Source: Eleginops maclovinus
Taxonomy: Eukaryota; Chordata; Actinopteri; Perciformes; Eleginopidae
Assembly: GCF_036324505.1 (NCBI RefSeq)
Contig: NC_086371.1
Span: 2,545,001-2,609,000, forward strand
DNA length: 64,000 nucleotides
Reading direction: 5' to 3'
Shown here: positions 50,527 through 63,596 of the stretch, piece by piece
Layout of the letters: each line of letters opens with the position of its first letter
Position numbering within the stretch: position 1 is the stretch's first letter
Position numbers and translations under genes: made by a program
The notes under the pieces: generated by a model
Told to the model about the DNA's origin: nothing
The model's database searches: none
The model's input: only the letters and a program-made list of their open reading frames with translations

Positions 50527-51590
50527 AAAAAGACAGACAGGAAGTAAACACTAAAGGGAACGGCCGAAGAAGACAGACAGGAAGTAAACACTAAAGGGAA
50601 CAGCAGAAGAAGACAGACAGGAAGTAAACACTAAAGGGAACGGCCGAAGAAGACAGACAGGAAGTAAACACTAAAGGGAACAGCAGAAGAAGACAGACAG
50701 ACAGGAATTAAACACTAAAGGGAACAGCAGAAGAAGACAGACAGGAAGTAAACACTAAAAGGAACAGCAGAAGAAGACAGACAGGAAGTAAACACTAAAA
50801 GGAACAGCAGAAGAAGACAGACAGGAAGTAAACACTAAAAGGAACAGCAGAAGAAGACAGACAGGAAGTAAACACTAAAAGGAACAACACAAGAAGACAG
50901 ACATGAAGTAAACACTAAAGGGAACAGCAGAAGAAGACAGACAGGAAGTAAACACTAAAGGGAACAGCAGAAGAAGACAGACAGACAGGAAGTAAACACT
51001 AAAGGGAACAGCAGAAGAAGGGGTAGTCCAGAAGTCACAGGAAGTAATCAGGTTCCTTTACGTTTACAAGAAGACAGACAGGAAGTAATCACTAAAGGGA
51101 ACAGCAGAAGAAGACAGACAGACAGGAAGTAAACACTAAAAGGAACAGCAGAAGAAGACAGACAGGAAGTAAACACTAAAGGGAACAGCAGAAGAAGACA
51201 GACAGGAAGTAAACACTAAAGGGAACAGCACAAGAAGACAGACAGGAAGTAAACACTAAAGGGAACAGCAGAAGAAGACAGACAGACAGGAAGTAAACAC
51301 TAAAGGGAACAGCAGAAGAAGACAGACAGGAAGTAAACACTAAAGGAACAGCAGAAGAAGACAGACAGGAAGTAAACACTAAAAGGAACAGCAGAAGAAG
51401 ACAGACAGGAAGTAAACACTAAAGAGAACAGCAGAAGAAGACAGACAGACAGGAAGTAAACACTAAAAGGAACAGCAGAAGAAGACAGACAGGAAGTAAA
51501 CACTAAAGGGAACAGCAGAAGAAGACAGACAGGAAGTAAACACTAAAGGGAACAGCAGAAGAAGACAGACAGGAAGTAAACACGAAGTAA
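50527..51590. repeat. 40-bp purine-rich minisatellite array (about 26 units)
   Basis: Unit AGAAGAAGACAGACAGGAAG plus TAAACACTAAAGGGAACAGC, with some units longer by an extra ACAG. The array is interrupted at about 51021-51070 by GGGGTAGTCC and GAAGTAATCAGGTTCCTT, and the latter recurs at the right edge (51584-51601). Flank and array were therefore copied together. Confidence 0.93.
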
Positions 51591-52305
51591 TCAGGTTCCT
51601 TAACGTTTATATTGTGATCTTTAGATAAGGTAACTGATTACATTTTTTCACTGATTGTGATTGCGATGGAATGGTTTAATTAACCCTCCAAACTCTGGGT
51701 ATGCGTACCCTTTCCCCCAGAATGAGTCACTGTTCTCTCCGTGGCTCTGATTTTCCGCTGTGATGGAAATGTTTGCCGAATTTCTTCCCCGGCGGCTGGA
51801 ACTGGGTCTGATTTCATTTAAATTCCCTGGAGCGTTATCATGCCGGGTTACTTGTTTCATTTGTTTGCTTGTTAGTCATTTGTTTTCTATGATTCACAAT
51901 GTCCAAAACAGAGCTTATGTGCAGACAACACTGAATGTTCTGTCAGCTAACAACTATTGTGTTCGTATCCAAGCCTTATGTATCATCTGTCTCTGTGCCA
52001 TGGGGCTCCTTGTTGCCTAAAAACTATTAGAAACTCATAAATGAGCCGAACTGTAGCAGCATGAAAACACAATGTACTTTATTATGACTCATGAATACAC
52101 CATTCTGCTGCCAAAAAAAATCAGTACAGCACCAAATGTGTGTATAAAACAATCCCCGGCCATTCACATTATTATTCTATATACCAAAATATTTATATTA
52201 TTACTATTAATTCATTTATTTCCTTTTTAAAAATATTTTTTACATGTTATTTAAGCAAGATTTTGAATGCAGGACTTTTTCTTCTCACAATTATTACATT
52301 CTGGC

Positions 52306-52635
<330 letters not shown>

Positions 52636-53889
52636 CTGTTAATCCACTTAAATATTCACGTGTATTTATTTATACTATTTAAGTAATATTTTGTATTTGT
52701 ACATTGAATTATTGCTCCATTTACTATATTTATATCTCAAATTAAATCTTCAATAATGCTCGAGGTGACCCCTCTAAATGTAGGTGAGTCACTTCCTGTC
52801 AGAGATCAGTTTTTTCTCACCTGCCTAAATGCACACAGTGTTTGTCCTGTGTGATTGGCTGTACAGAGCGTGCTGGCTATTAGCCAAATGGCAGTAATAT
52901 TACTCCCCTCAGACTCCACAGTCGCTTTGCTCCTCGTGTTGGCAATCTGTCTGAATGTGTTCCCTGTTATTGCCTCGGCTCTGCGCCGCCAGCAGACGTT
53001 ATTAAAGGTTTTTTCAATCTGCTTTTGCATAGCAGGGCGAAAGCCGACACGATGATGTGCTGCTGGAGCGGCGGCGAGGCGATGAGAGCCGGCTTGTACT
53101 ACTTCCTGTTCCCAATGATCAGGACAACCAGCTCACGTCTCAAGTGTTCAGACATCCTGACAAACAGGGAAGCGGGACTCACTGGCAATGGAAAACATGG
53201 ATACAGTTGAACTTTTTTTACCCCTTATTTCTACAGTAAAACCATATTTCCTAGTGTGTACATTTTGACATACTCTCCCGGACATTTCAGGGGCAAATAT
53301 TGTACTTTTAACTGGAGTACAGTTTATTGAAAGACATGTCTACAATAAAATGTTGTCTTACGTTCAGGGTTCACAAACAACAAACCCGTAAAACAGTAAA
53401 TCAAAATACTATAAAAAGCACGGCAAGTAAAGGATAATGTAGCAGAGAACACTGACATGGTGATCATTCATCTCAATTTAGCCATTGAGATCATCTTTCT
53501 GCGGAGTAATATGATAGCAACGGTCTGTTCTCCTTAGCAACGGTTTGTTAGCGAGAATTAACAACCTCTGGAATGTCAGAGTCGACCAATCAGAATCCAA
53601 CCCTTTTTCACAAAGCAATTATATAAATGACTATGAGCAGGTGTGCAAAGCTGCATTAGAAAGTTGCAGCCTGGGTGTCAGGAAGCCTGAGTGAAGGGGA
53701 AACACACACACACGCACCCACTCACACACAGACACACACACACAAACTGCAAACAGCGCAGCTCATATTGTTTCATTTCAACTGAGAGCAGAAAACTAAT
53801 TTCTCGTCTCCAAATCCGACTGGATGAATTGTCTGTGAGGAATTCTGCTGAAGCCTTCACATCATCTCACTGATAATAAAATACCTGCC

Positions 53890-54012
<123 letters not shown>

Positions 54013-54227
54013 ACACCTATCTTTGTGATGACCAATATGAGTTGAGTATCGAGGAGTGGGTTCATATTTAGAAAGTGAGGGAGGTTTTTTTTGGAATTGG
54101 AGGATTGTTTTAGGTATGAGGACAGCTTTGAAGGGGAGATATTTAAAATAAGAACAGCACTGAGCTGCTGTCTGCGTGTGCTTCAGTTAGAGACAAGTCA
54201 AAACATATTAAGCTTATGTGTAGGACT

Positions 54228-54230
<3 letters not shown>

Positions 54231-54273
<43 letters not shown>
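54231..54273. repeat. (CA)n microsatellite
   Basis: Pure CA run of about 43 bp. Confidence 0.95.
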
Positions 54274-54278
<5 letters not shown>

Positions 54279-54833
54279 TGCACAAGTATTAGTTCAGTTG
54301 TTTAAAATGAATGTTTATCTTCTGTAAAACGTGGATTTTAAGCTGGCCATTTCATTGACCATTTAAAGTCATTGTATAGCATGTTGTCAAGTGTTTTAGT
54401 ATAGTGTCGCGCAAAAAAGGCAGTATAGTATGTATAAAGAAACAGAATTAAAAAAGCAAGCCAACGTCACAGTATAGCATGTTAAGAAAAGTCATGAACA
54501 AGTCAAAACACATGAAAATAAATCAGAGTATTCAACTTAGTAAGTTAAAGTTAAAGAAGTTGTATCTACTTCATTTCCTTATCTTACGTTAGCTGTCACC
54601 CCGCACATGATGGTGGTGGGGGTGATGGGGGGGGGGGTGTCAGGTTGTAGAGTGTCAAACCCCCTGTGGTCCGTCTGGAGGACGAAGCAGAAATTAAAGT
54701 CTCTCTAATTAGCCAGAGATAAAAATAGTGTTTGAAACGGTGGGATCTGGATCACAGTTTGCTCTTCAGCCTCCATCCTCACACCCTGAGCCGCACGAGT
54801 TAGACTCAAAACATATTAATCTAAAGTGTTAGG

Positions 54834-54837
<4 letters not shown>

Positions 54838-54902
<65 letters not shown>
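54838..54902. repeat. (CA)n microsatellite
   Basis: Pure CA run of about 65 bp, roughly 90 bp before the SINE at 54991. Confidence 0.96.
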
Positions 54903-54908
<6 letters not shown>

Positions 54909-54990
54909 TAATGCATACGGACTGAAAACATTTATGTCCATCTAAAACTATCCTGTCTGACATTTCAGATACAAACACAGATAGAAGATA

Positions 54991-55275
54991 GAGTCGGAGG
55001 ATGAAACCCTCTTTATTTGTCACACACATGCACACAGCAGAGCACACACAGTGAAATTAGTCCTCTGCATTTAACCCGGGGAGCAATGGGGAGGGGGGAT
55101 TGGAGGTGTCCGGTGCCTTGCTCAAGGGCACCACAGCAGGGCCTAGGAGGTGAACTGGGACCTCTCCAAGTAGCAGTCCACTTTCCATATTTCAAGTCTG
55201 CTTCAGGACTTGAACCGGCGACCCTACGATTCCCAATCCAAGCCCCTCCTGCCTGAGCCACTGCTGGACAAAGAT
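54991..55275 (-). mobile_element. tRNA-derived SINE, copy 1
   Basis: Read on the minus strand it starts with a tRNA-like head: TGGCTCAGGCAGG as an A-box-like element and GGTTCAAGTCC as a good RNA polymerase III B box (55216-55206). A body follows with GCCCTTGAGCAAGGCACCGG and a tail ATAAAGAGGGTTTCATCCTC. The other copy at 58.24 kb matches over almost its whole length. The 29-bp CAGCTGCCCACTGCTCCTAG-containing segment of that copy is absent here. Confidence 0.85.
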
Positions 55276-55589
55276 GTGCGCCCAACGTGGCGCCCACATC
55301 AGGCTTTTAAGATAATTTTTACTCAGAAAAGAATGGACTGTAAGTGAGAAGAAAGGGTCTCTAATCAACCATGACTCATCATAGTCATTATGGTTCATTC
55401 ATGTCACAATAAAACAAATAAATTCCAATAAATATATTGAATAGTCAATCAGTAATGAGGGGTTATCGTTTTGAGCAAATTTTAAGCAAATTCAGGTTAA
55501 TATAATATGTGAAGTGAAAATATATGAACATATATTCAATAAAAAACAGGCTGATTTGAGAAACAGAGTTGGCTCCAAATTAATCCACA

Positions 55590-55795
55590 CATTGAGCGCG
55601 ATAGCTTAGGGGCGGGACATCTCTAAGTGGTTGACCAATCACATCAGAGACGGCCAGCTAACCAATCAGGGCAGCCTGGCCTCTGGTTTCAGACAGAGGG
55701 TGAAAAGAGGAGCTGCAGCACAGGCAGTATGAGAACAATAAAGAGCTTTCTGAACATTAAAGCATGGAGACGTGCAATAATAGGGCCACTTTAAT
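55590..55795 (-). repeat. Family A copy, inverted, no 57-bp array
   Basis: On the minus strand it reads AAAGTGGCCCTATTATTGCA, then TCTCCATGCTTTAATGTTCA and the shared body through GATGTCCCGCCCCTAAGC. Here the family end joins the body directly, with no tandem units between. Confidence 0.75.
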
Positions 55796-56399
55796 GAATA
55801 ACTGGATTTCTAGGAGTCTATAATTTGGTTGAATGACTAGATTATTTGCAGTGTTCATCCCTCTCTCCTCTCGGGGGGATTTACAGATGAAAACGTGGCC
55901 ATCATCTGCATCAAACTGAGTGAAGGGCCTGCAGAGACTTGTTGTCAACAGATTAGGAATCACTCGAAGTGAATTGTTCTCATCATTAATATGTGCATAA
56001 CATGAGCGCGCCGCCGCTGATGAACAATGAGGCCGTTTCATCTTCAGCGGAGTGCCACTCTGATGAATATTCAGGCGAGGGAAACGGGACTTTAAACGCT
56101 ACACACTGAGCCTCTTAGCTAAATCAGCACTCGCTGCTTTATTAACATACTGGAATCTGTAATTATGCCCTGACGCATGTTAGCTTTACACAACACTACC
56201 ACACAAAACACAACCAAAGGAAAAGGGCTGATGTTATGTGTGATAAAAACTGCAGGAGCGTATTACCATTTATATAGGAAGCAGCAGAGTCTGTTAACAC
56301 ACTGCAAGAAAACACAGCATGTTTACCAGGCTTATTATCCAGTCCTACAGAATCAGAATACTGTATTTATTGCAGAGAAAATCAAGTTTTGGGACAGTT

Positions 56400-57110
56400 G
56401 CTTTATTCTAGAATGAAATTAAGTGAAATACAATAAAGATATACATATATAACATAAGAAATTAAAGGAAAATGTCCAATCGAAATAATAACAAAGTAAA
56501 CATATTGATATAAACATAAAGAAAAATTAAGAATTCACCAAAAGAAATTAAAATAAAATATAATTAATATATATTTTAAACATAAGAAGCTAAGGCAAGA
56601 ATATGCAGTAAAAAAACAAAAAATAAATACCATAAATATATTTATATCAAAGTCAAATTGAATATAAAATCAAATAGAACAAAAACATTCTTACAAAGTT
56701 AAACATTTTTAATTCAATACAAAGATAAAATAAAAGAAATTGAATGCAATATTTATTTAAAGATAAGAAGCGTCAACAAAAATATTCAATACAAACATTT
56801 AATAAATATATTTATATACACAGATAAAGTAGAAATGTGCAATAAAACTTAAATACATATAATAAAAATATGTATTTTATAATAATAAGTAAGAATATGC
56901 AATAAAAGAATACAATTAAAAATACATTAAATATATTTAAATAAATACAAGGAGTAAAATGTCCAATATAAATTTAAATTAAATAGAAAAAATAAGTTAG
57001 AAAAGTGAAGGAATCAGAGCAAGAGGTTGAACTCCAGCAGGTACGTTATTAAACTTAGTAAACAATTTAAGAACTGAATTATTTTAATATATTTATGCAA
57101 AAAATAAGTC
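56400..57110. other. AT-rich low-complexity stretch
   Basis: Dominated by AATATA, AAATAAAAT and ATAAACAT motifs with a loose repeat of AAGAATATGCAATA(A)AA-like phrases (near 56598, 56841 and 56891). No coding potential and no clear unit. Confidence 0.6.
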
Positions 57111-58239
57111 ATGCACTATAAAACCCCTGAAATGTAAACACAGTGAAAGAGATTCAGGAGTGAAATTGGGCTTGAATACAGATCGATCGATGCATCAAGA
57201 GTGTATTTATCAAACTGTGGGATTTTGTGAAGAAACAGCCAGAGGTGGAGCACTTTGTAAAAAAAGAGATGGATAAGTACAGGATGTAAAATACACACAG
57301 AGACAGGTAAAGTTATTATATATAAGTCTGAATGAACAGCAGTTGAATTAGTTATGTTATTAATACAATGACTGTAATAATTGTATAATAAGCAGACTGT
57401 CCTAGTTATACACGAAGAACCCCGAGGCTTTTTTATTTCCATGTTATTCTTCTTTTTACACACTGCCGTTTCACTCCGCTGCCTTAAACCCTGGGAGGGA
57501 TTACACTCCACATTTAATATTCCACGTAATCACATTATGTAAAAATGTATATCAATATATTATCCACATGTGACATTCTGGGGGTTTTGTGTCCTAATGT
57601 TACACATGATTTAATACGAAACTGTTCAATATTGGACTGCTATCTTTTACAGTGTGAGGGCAGACTGAAGATCTGTGGACTGAAGAGATTATCTGGATTT
57701 ATCAGCTTTGGCCATTTTGCAAGAGATTTTCCTCCTTTTTTTTTTTCATCGCAGAGAACAAACCTGCATGGATAAAACCAACAACCCGTCCCCCCGTCGC
57801 TGTTTTCCAAACGAGAGATGAGATTCCTGATAGCGGCGGTAAAGAGGATTTGGTTGGAGTTGGAGTGGAGTCCACATGTGTCAGAAACACGGAAACCTGG
57901 AGGTCTCCAAACAAACATCATGAAGCAGGAAGATAAGACGAGAGGGAGCGGAGGATTAACCAGATTAAACACTGAAGTCAGACTGTCACTGCGCCATGAC
58001 GTCTACACACACACACACACACACACACACATAGGCCAATGACACACAACATAATCAAATAAAACAACACAACAAATTAAAACTGGAGTAAATATTGCTG
58101 CTGTTTTGAAGGTCAGGAATTAGTTTAAGCCTTTAAAACAGCAGGGGAGACTAAACCTTAAAGTCCTCAGAAATAAATGGACATTTTAACATCTGTTTTG
58201 CTTCAAAAGACTGGTCATGTGATATGATTGAAAGCTAGT

Positions 58240-58546
58240 AAGTGGTCCAGTCAGTAGGGGCTTGGACTGGGAATCGTAGGGTCGCCGGTTCAAGTCCCCG
58301 AACAGACTTGAAATATGGAAAGTGGACTGCTACTTGGAGAGTTCACCTCCTAGGCCCTGCTGTGGTGCCCTTGAGCAAGGCACCGGACACCTCCAATCCC
58401 CCACTCCCCATTGCTCCCCGGCAGCTGCCCACTGCTCCTAGTAGTAGGATGGGTTAAATGCAGAGGGCCAATTTCACTGTGTGTGCTCTGCTGTGTGCAT
58501 GTATGTGACAATAAAGAGGGTTTCATCCTCCGACTCTTCTTCTTTG
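58240..58546 (+). mobile_element. tRNA-derived SINE, copy 2
   Basis: Same family as 54991-55275, opposite orientation, about 3.2 kb away. B box GGTTCAAGTCC lies at 58287-58297. The tail ends CGACTCTTCTTCTTT. A 71-codon open frame across it is not a gene. It lacks the internal CCCAG step seen in copy 1 and has a longer middle segment. Confidence 0.87.
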
Positions 58547-58714
58547 TAAAGCAATTAGGAATAATACAACACAATGTAACATAAGATATAAAACAGACTT
58601 GTGATTCCCCTAAATGTGAATTCATCTCATGTGATAAAAGACATTTGAATATGTGCGAATTAAAGCTAAACTGTGTTCCTATGTGACAATTCACCCGCTA
58701 CTCATGGATGTCCA

Positions 58715-58850
58715 GAGCTTCTGTAGATCCTTTATAGCCTGACGTTAACTTACTTCTTTTTTAAACACATGTACGTTTCATAAATCAGAAAGTGGTGTCA
58801 ATATGTGGAGATTATCCTGCTGAACAACACGTTTAATTAGTTACATTTTC
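58715..58850 (+). repeat. Family B fragment with a single partial 72-bp unit
   Basis: CTGTAGATCCTTTATAGCCT, then GACGTTAAC, leads into TCAATATGTGGAGATTATCC and TGCTGAACAAC. These match the end of the 72-bp array at 45650-45740. It carries about half a unit, so it is an unexpanded or collapsed copy. Confidence 0.7.
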
Positions 58851-59370
58851 TGAATTATACGTAAATCCAATGGAAAAATCCCATTGATTTGTGTCGCGGA
58901 AGTCCTGGTGACGCTAACTTCTGGCTCGGCCTACACAGAATATGTCTTGATTGCACCACTATTGCAATTTTTTGGTAGGGGGACACAACATCTGTCCAAT
59001 AATCCTCTAGTGTTGGGCGAGCCTAAGTGATTTGTGTGATTGAGTGCTAATAGTGTGCTTCCTTGTTAGCATGGCTTGTCCCCCAGATGCTGCTGTGCAT
59101 TGGGAAAAACATACATCTTTCCTTTTGTTTTCTCCAGTTCAAAGAAGAGAAAGAACAAAACATGTCATATATCTTCTGATACTCTGGTAAATCAGTGTGA
59201 AGGGCAGACTTTTACTAAACTAAAACTATTAGATCCTGCAGCTTGTCTGAAAAGTTTGCGAGGATTTGAAGTTAGTTCGCTGGAAAGCAAAAACATGTTC
59301 CTATTTATCGCCATAAATTTGGACAGAAGAAACACGGAGCAGTGAGCTGGAGCTCTGGAGGGGCTTTGAA

Positions 59371-59371
59371 G

Positions 59372-59416
<45 letters not shown>

Positions 59417-59428
59417 TGTGTGTGTGTC
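59371..59428. repeat. (TG)n microsatellite, interrupted
   Basis: TG run with one TCTG interruption, facing the CA tract at 59562-59647. Confidence 0.94.
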
Positions 59429-59560
59429 CTGTATAGAAGCATTAACTCATAGGGTGAGTGTGTGTGTGATGGTGTGTACATTGTTTGTGTATGAATGTTT
59501 CTGTCTTACTTCCACTTCAGCCCTGCAGGCGCTGCCCTGGGCGGTCCAACCCCTGCCTTA

Positions 59561-59561
<1 letters not shown>

Positions 59562-59647
<86 letters not shown>
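59562..59647. repeat. (CA)n microsatellite, 86 bp
   Basis: Pure CA run, opposite in sense to the TG tract about 130 bp upstream. Confidence 0.97.
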
Positions 59648-59648
<1 letters not shown>

Positions 59649-60186
59649 TAGAGCTGCGGTTCAGCAAAGCGTTGTCCAGAATGCTTTGTTAGTTAGCATA
59701 TTGATTTAGCATATGATTTCTCACATTTTAATGAAGGCAGGCTAGCAGTTTCCCCCTGGTTTCAGTCTTTATGCTAAGCTATGCTAATACTTGGACTTAT
59801 CTGTCTGTATGGGGACAGTCAGGCAGCGATAGCTAACACTAGTTGTGATGTTTGGGAGTGTAGTCTCACGTAAAAAGAGGATAAGATGATTCAGCTGAAG
59901 TAAATGCTACCTGTAGCTACCTTCAGTCTTTAGTTGTTATGGATCATGGGCTACTTTTGTAAAGACGTGCCTGTTGTAAGTGTTGTTTGGAAACATGAGT
60001 CACAAAGGGTACACTATCTTTCTACTGCAAACCCAATCTACTGTAAGAAATAACAATATTGACCTGAATAGATGGCAGTTAGCTCTGTTAGCAGTTAGCT
60101 CTGTTAGCCGGGAGCTTGGAGCACCAACACTGCTGTGTAAATTATACAAAACCACATGCAAAAAAAGTCAATCCAGAAAATAGGAG

Positions 60187-60918
60187 TGTAGGAAATGTTC
60201 TTTTATTCGAAGCCCAGGAGTCGATTAAAAGAAACGAAGTGAAGCTCCTCTTCTAAGTTTTAAAAGGAGTATTTCATAAAAGGATGCAGCAGTAGGTTTT
60301 ACAAAAGTATCACAGCTGTGGCTCAATAGCCCGGTACACGCGTCCACAGGCCGCTGACTGAGTGGAGCTCATCAGTAGTTCCTGTCTGGCGGTCCGGAAC
60401 AAAAGAGAGATCGATCTCACAATACCAACATGCTTTATAGAACCACCCCTTTCCCGCCATCAAATAAACAACTTCGAAATAAGACGTGCTCCGCTCTCGT
60501 GCTCTCATTGGTTGGTAGCGGGGGGCTGGATCCTGTTGGCCGCTTGTCACATGGGGTTCTCCGGACTCTTCTATAGGCTGACGTCGTCGGGGGCGGGTCC
60601 TCTTATGACGTCACAGTCGCCATCTTGTTAGTGATATCCCTACGATATTCTACTATGCAATCCTTCTGAGGTTTATCAGGTATTAAACAATAGTATCATT
60701 GCAGCATCAATGAGTGAGAGGTAGAGGCGGTGTGTTTAGTATGTAACTCCACGCGTCCTTCTCCCTCTACTCATATATACAATACAATATTAGCTACATG
60801 CTATCTGAGGCTAAAAACAACATCCGGTAATACTACAGGAATCGGACAAATATGATCCGTCCAGAAACAGTGGATTATCTTTTAATGTTCCGTTTCAATA
60901 TATTGATTATTTCTAACA
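60187..60918 (-). mobile_element. Probable solo LTR (732 bp, TG...CA, 4-bp duplication GGAG)
   Basis: The block begins TGTAGGAAAT and ends ATTTCTAACA, an imperfect inverted terminal repeat with TG...CA ends. It is bounded by GGAG on both sides (60183-60186 and 60919-60922), the duplication size seen for several retroviral and Gypsy-type integrases. Read on the minus strand it has a promoter-like order: a palindromic CRE (TGACGTCA, 60606-60613) beside a YY1-type GCCATCTTG, ATTGG boxes, TATAAA at 60439-60434, then AATAAA at 60207-60202. The last hexamer is only 15 bases from the end, which leaves little U5, so orientation is uncertain. No internal retroviral genes flank it. Confidence 0.6.
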
Positions 60919-60922
60919 GGAG

Positions 60923-61819
60923 GTAGAAACATTCAGATATATGATTCCTAAAAGCTTCTTATTTGTATCTAATTATCCTAAAATACAAGGTTTCCAATGA
61001 GACAACAGTAGCAGAAGCAGGAGCACAGGGACAGGAAGTTGCTGCAAAAACTTTGAGCACCCTGTATATAATCAGCGCGTCTCTAAAATGCTCATGTTTA
61101 TGCATAAGGTGTGTATTTATCCGTTGGAGTTTCTGCTATTTGAAGGTCGTCTATTGTTTTCCTTTCATGAAACTTCCTCCGAAATGTCCTCCAGGGAAAA
61201 ACACGAATGCATGCCGAGGTGAACATGTCCATTTTCTAAACACCCTGTATTTTGGAAACCTTAGATTTACGCAGACAGATGCATAATGGTTTGCCAGCTG
61301 TTGTTTTCCGCCCGTGTATTTTTCCATGGTGAGCATGTCTTCCAGATTAATCCTTTGTATGAGCTTGGCAGAAAAACTGATTCTGACTCTGAATGTCTTG
61401 GCTGACAGACAAATAACGGCTCGCAGCTTCCTCACACTGTACTATCAGTCAGATTATTGACAGCAGCTCCTTCCTCCTTAGGTTCGGCTGAGCGCCAAGT
61501 TAAAAAAAACACAACAACAACAACACAGTGACGCTGTTGTCAGAAAAACAACTGCTCAGCTTCTCTGCTCTGAAATTAAAATCTGAATTCGGTCCCTTTG
61601 ACTCGGTAAGAACAGCGTGTTGCGATGACTGACTGTCTGCAATTATATTTTCCAATAACGCAGGAAAGTTTTCAATCAAAACACTGAAGCCGGGGCTGTT
61701 TCATTTCAGTAAACTCTAAAAGAATAACGTGTACAGATACAAATCATATTAAAGCTCAAGGCTCGGGCTCTTTCCAGCTTTAAATCTCATTGAGCAGATT
61801 CTTGCTTCAGGTGGAGATG
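60923..61819. other. No recognisable gene
   Basis: Unique sequence between the solo LTR and the first LINE tail. A 107-codon + frame (60963-61286) and a 94-codon minus frame overlap each other without any domain pattern. Confidence 0.5.
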
Positions 61820-62075
61820 TATTCCTGTCTGTCTGAGTGGGGTTTCTTTCTGATCTCCTGCTACATTATGAACCATCCAGAACCCTCAGGTCTTCTGGGA
61901 CGGGTCTGCTTTCTGTCCCCAGAGTCAGAGCTAAACATGGAAAAGCAGCGTTCAGTTATTATGCTCCACACATCTGGAACAAACTCCCAGAATCCTGCAG
62001 ATCCGCTGTGATACTTACTTTAAATCAAGGCTCAAGACTTCTTCTTTTTGTTGCCACTGCTTTTAATTGAGCTAA
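61820..62075 (+). pseudogene. LINE ORF2 C-terminal fragment (L2/Rex1-like)
   Basis: In one frame it reads PSRTLRSSGTGLLSVPRVRA, then AAFSYYAPHIWNKLPESCRS and SRLLLFVATAFN. This is the R-S-S-G ... A-F-S-x-x-A-P-x-x-W-N-x-L-P pattern found at the very end of many fish non-LTR retrotransposon ORF2 proteins. The reverse-transcriptase core is absent, as expected of a 5'-truncated copy. Confidence 0.75.
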
Positions 62076-62820
62076 TCTTATCTCACACTGCACTGTAACT
62101 CTTATTCATGTATTGTATACCTGCTATTCTTTATTGGGTTGATTTAAGTTTATTTTATTCTTTTTGCTTTTAATAAATGCCATTTTATGACGTGTTTAAT
62201 GCTCTTAATGTCTTTCATATTTTAACAGCACTTTTAATTGCCTTAAATTATAAATAACCTTCTAATAATCAAGCACCCCCTGAATGGTCTTTCTCCTCTT
62301 GTCTCTCCTTCTTTGAGACCAACTTGGAAGTCAAATATAACATTAAAACAGGCTTTTATTTACTTGTTGTGCTATGTGATGCTTTTTCTGCAGTTGAATC
62401 TATGAATCTTAGTCAAATGAAATGTTTATGTATGATTTTGCATAATTTAGATCAAATAACGTCTTAAAACTATTGTATTTTCCCAGAATATGAACTTTAC
62501 TTTTTGCCACCAGGTATTGCAGTGTTAAATTATGATTAGATAACGAGGTTAATAGACATTTTAAATTAGATTTTTACAGAGTTGTAGCCCACCATTGAGT
62601 GCTGGTGAGAAGCAACAAGTACAACACCTTATTAAAGTGTACCACTGATGAGCTGGAAAACTACATTTTTCAGGGTTTCCTACCTTTTTTTCTAAAATAC
62701 ATAACGAGAAATGAAAAATAAAGGGTTCATTTTTCAAAAGTGTTGATGTCTAAACTGTCCCCCAGTTCTGGAACGGCCCTCGTAATGAATCAAGATGAAA
62801 ATGATTCATATTATTATTAA

Positions 62821-63215
62821 ATGACTCTACGGTTCACCAAACAGAACCACCAACACACTCTGATAGATCCAGGTCTCCGCCGCCAAGACCACATCACTCC
62901 GGTCCTCCACAACCTCCAATGGCTCCCAGTCAAATACAGAATCCAATTCAAGATATCACTCACCACCTTCAAAGCCCTGCAAACAACCTGGCCCCCTCCC
63001 TATCTCTCTGAACCTCGTCCTCCGTCAGATCCCCACTTGTTGTAAAGATGTAAAGATCACCAGGACTGAGCTTCAGACCTGGGGTGATGGGGCCTTCTCT
63101 GCTGATGCACCCTCCCTCTGAAGAAACCACCCTGTCATCCTTCAAACCAGCCCTGAAAACCCACCTCTTCACACTGGCTTTTCCCCTGGAACTCCCCCCC
63201 CCCTCACAGCTCCTC
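62821..63215 (+). pseudogene. LINE ORF2 C-terminal fragment, second copy
   Basis: Starts with DHITPVLHNLQWLPVKYRIQ and continues to TFKAL and PPYLSE, the segment preceding the R-S-S-G block in L2/Rex1-like elements. A frame break near 63042 follows. TLSSFKPALKTHLFTLAF is recoverable in another frame at about 63130-63183. Frameshifts and stops make it inactive. Confidence 0.75.
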
Positions 63216-63596
63216 TTCTTTTTGTGTCTTGAAAAGGGATATTTAAATTAAATGTACTATTATTAAATGTATTACTAAACCACAAACAGATCCTTCCACT
63301 CCTTGACTTTATACTATTTATCATTGTGTCTAAAATGTTTTTCATTCCTGCGGTCAGTGAACGCCTCCCCTGCAAGTGGCTCGGAAACAAAAGAGGAGAA
63401 AAGTTAATTAAATGAGAGCAGCGAGCTTAAAGGTGAACCTTAAAGAAACGGGGAGATGGGGAGAGAGGAGGGGGATGTAGAGAGGGGGGGGGAGTCAGAT
63501 AATGAAAATAGTCCCTGAACTTGATTTCCTTAATCACTGCATGTCCCTGTTTCTGTTAATTGAAGATAATTATAGGATTTTAATTTTCTTATGTAG

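Noticed and set aside
58240..58320. tRNA gene from the A and B boxes
   Set aside because: The head is followed by a SINE body and tail and occurs twice with the same downstream sequence, so it is a SINE and not a tRNA gene.
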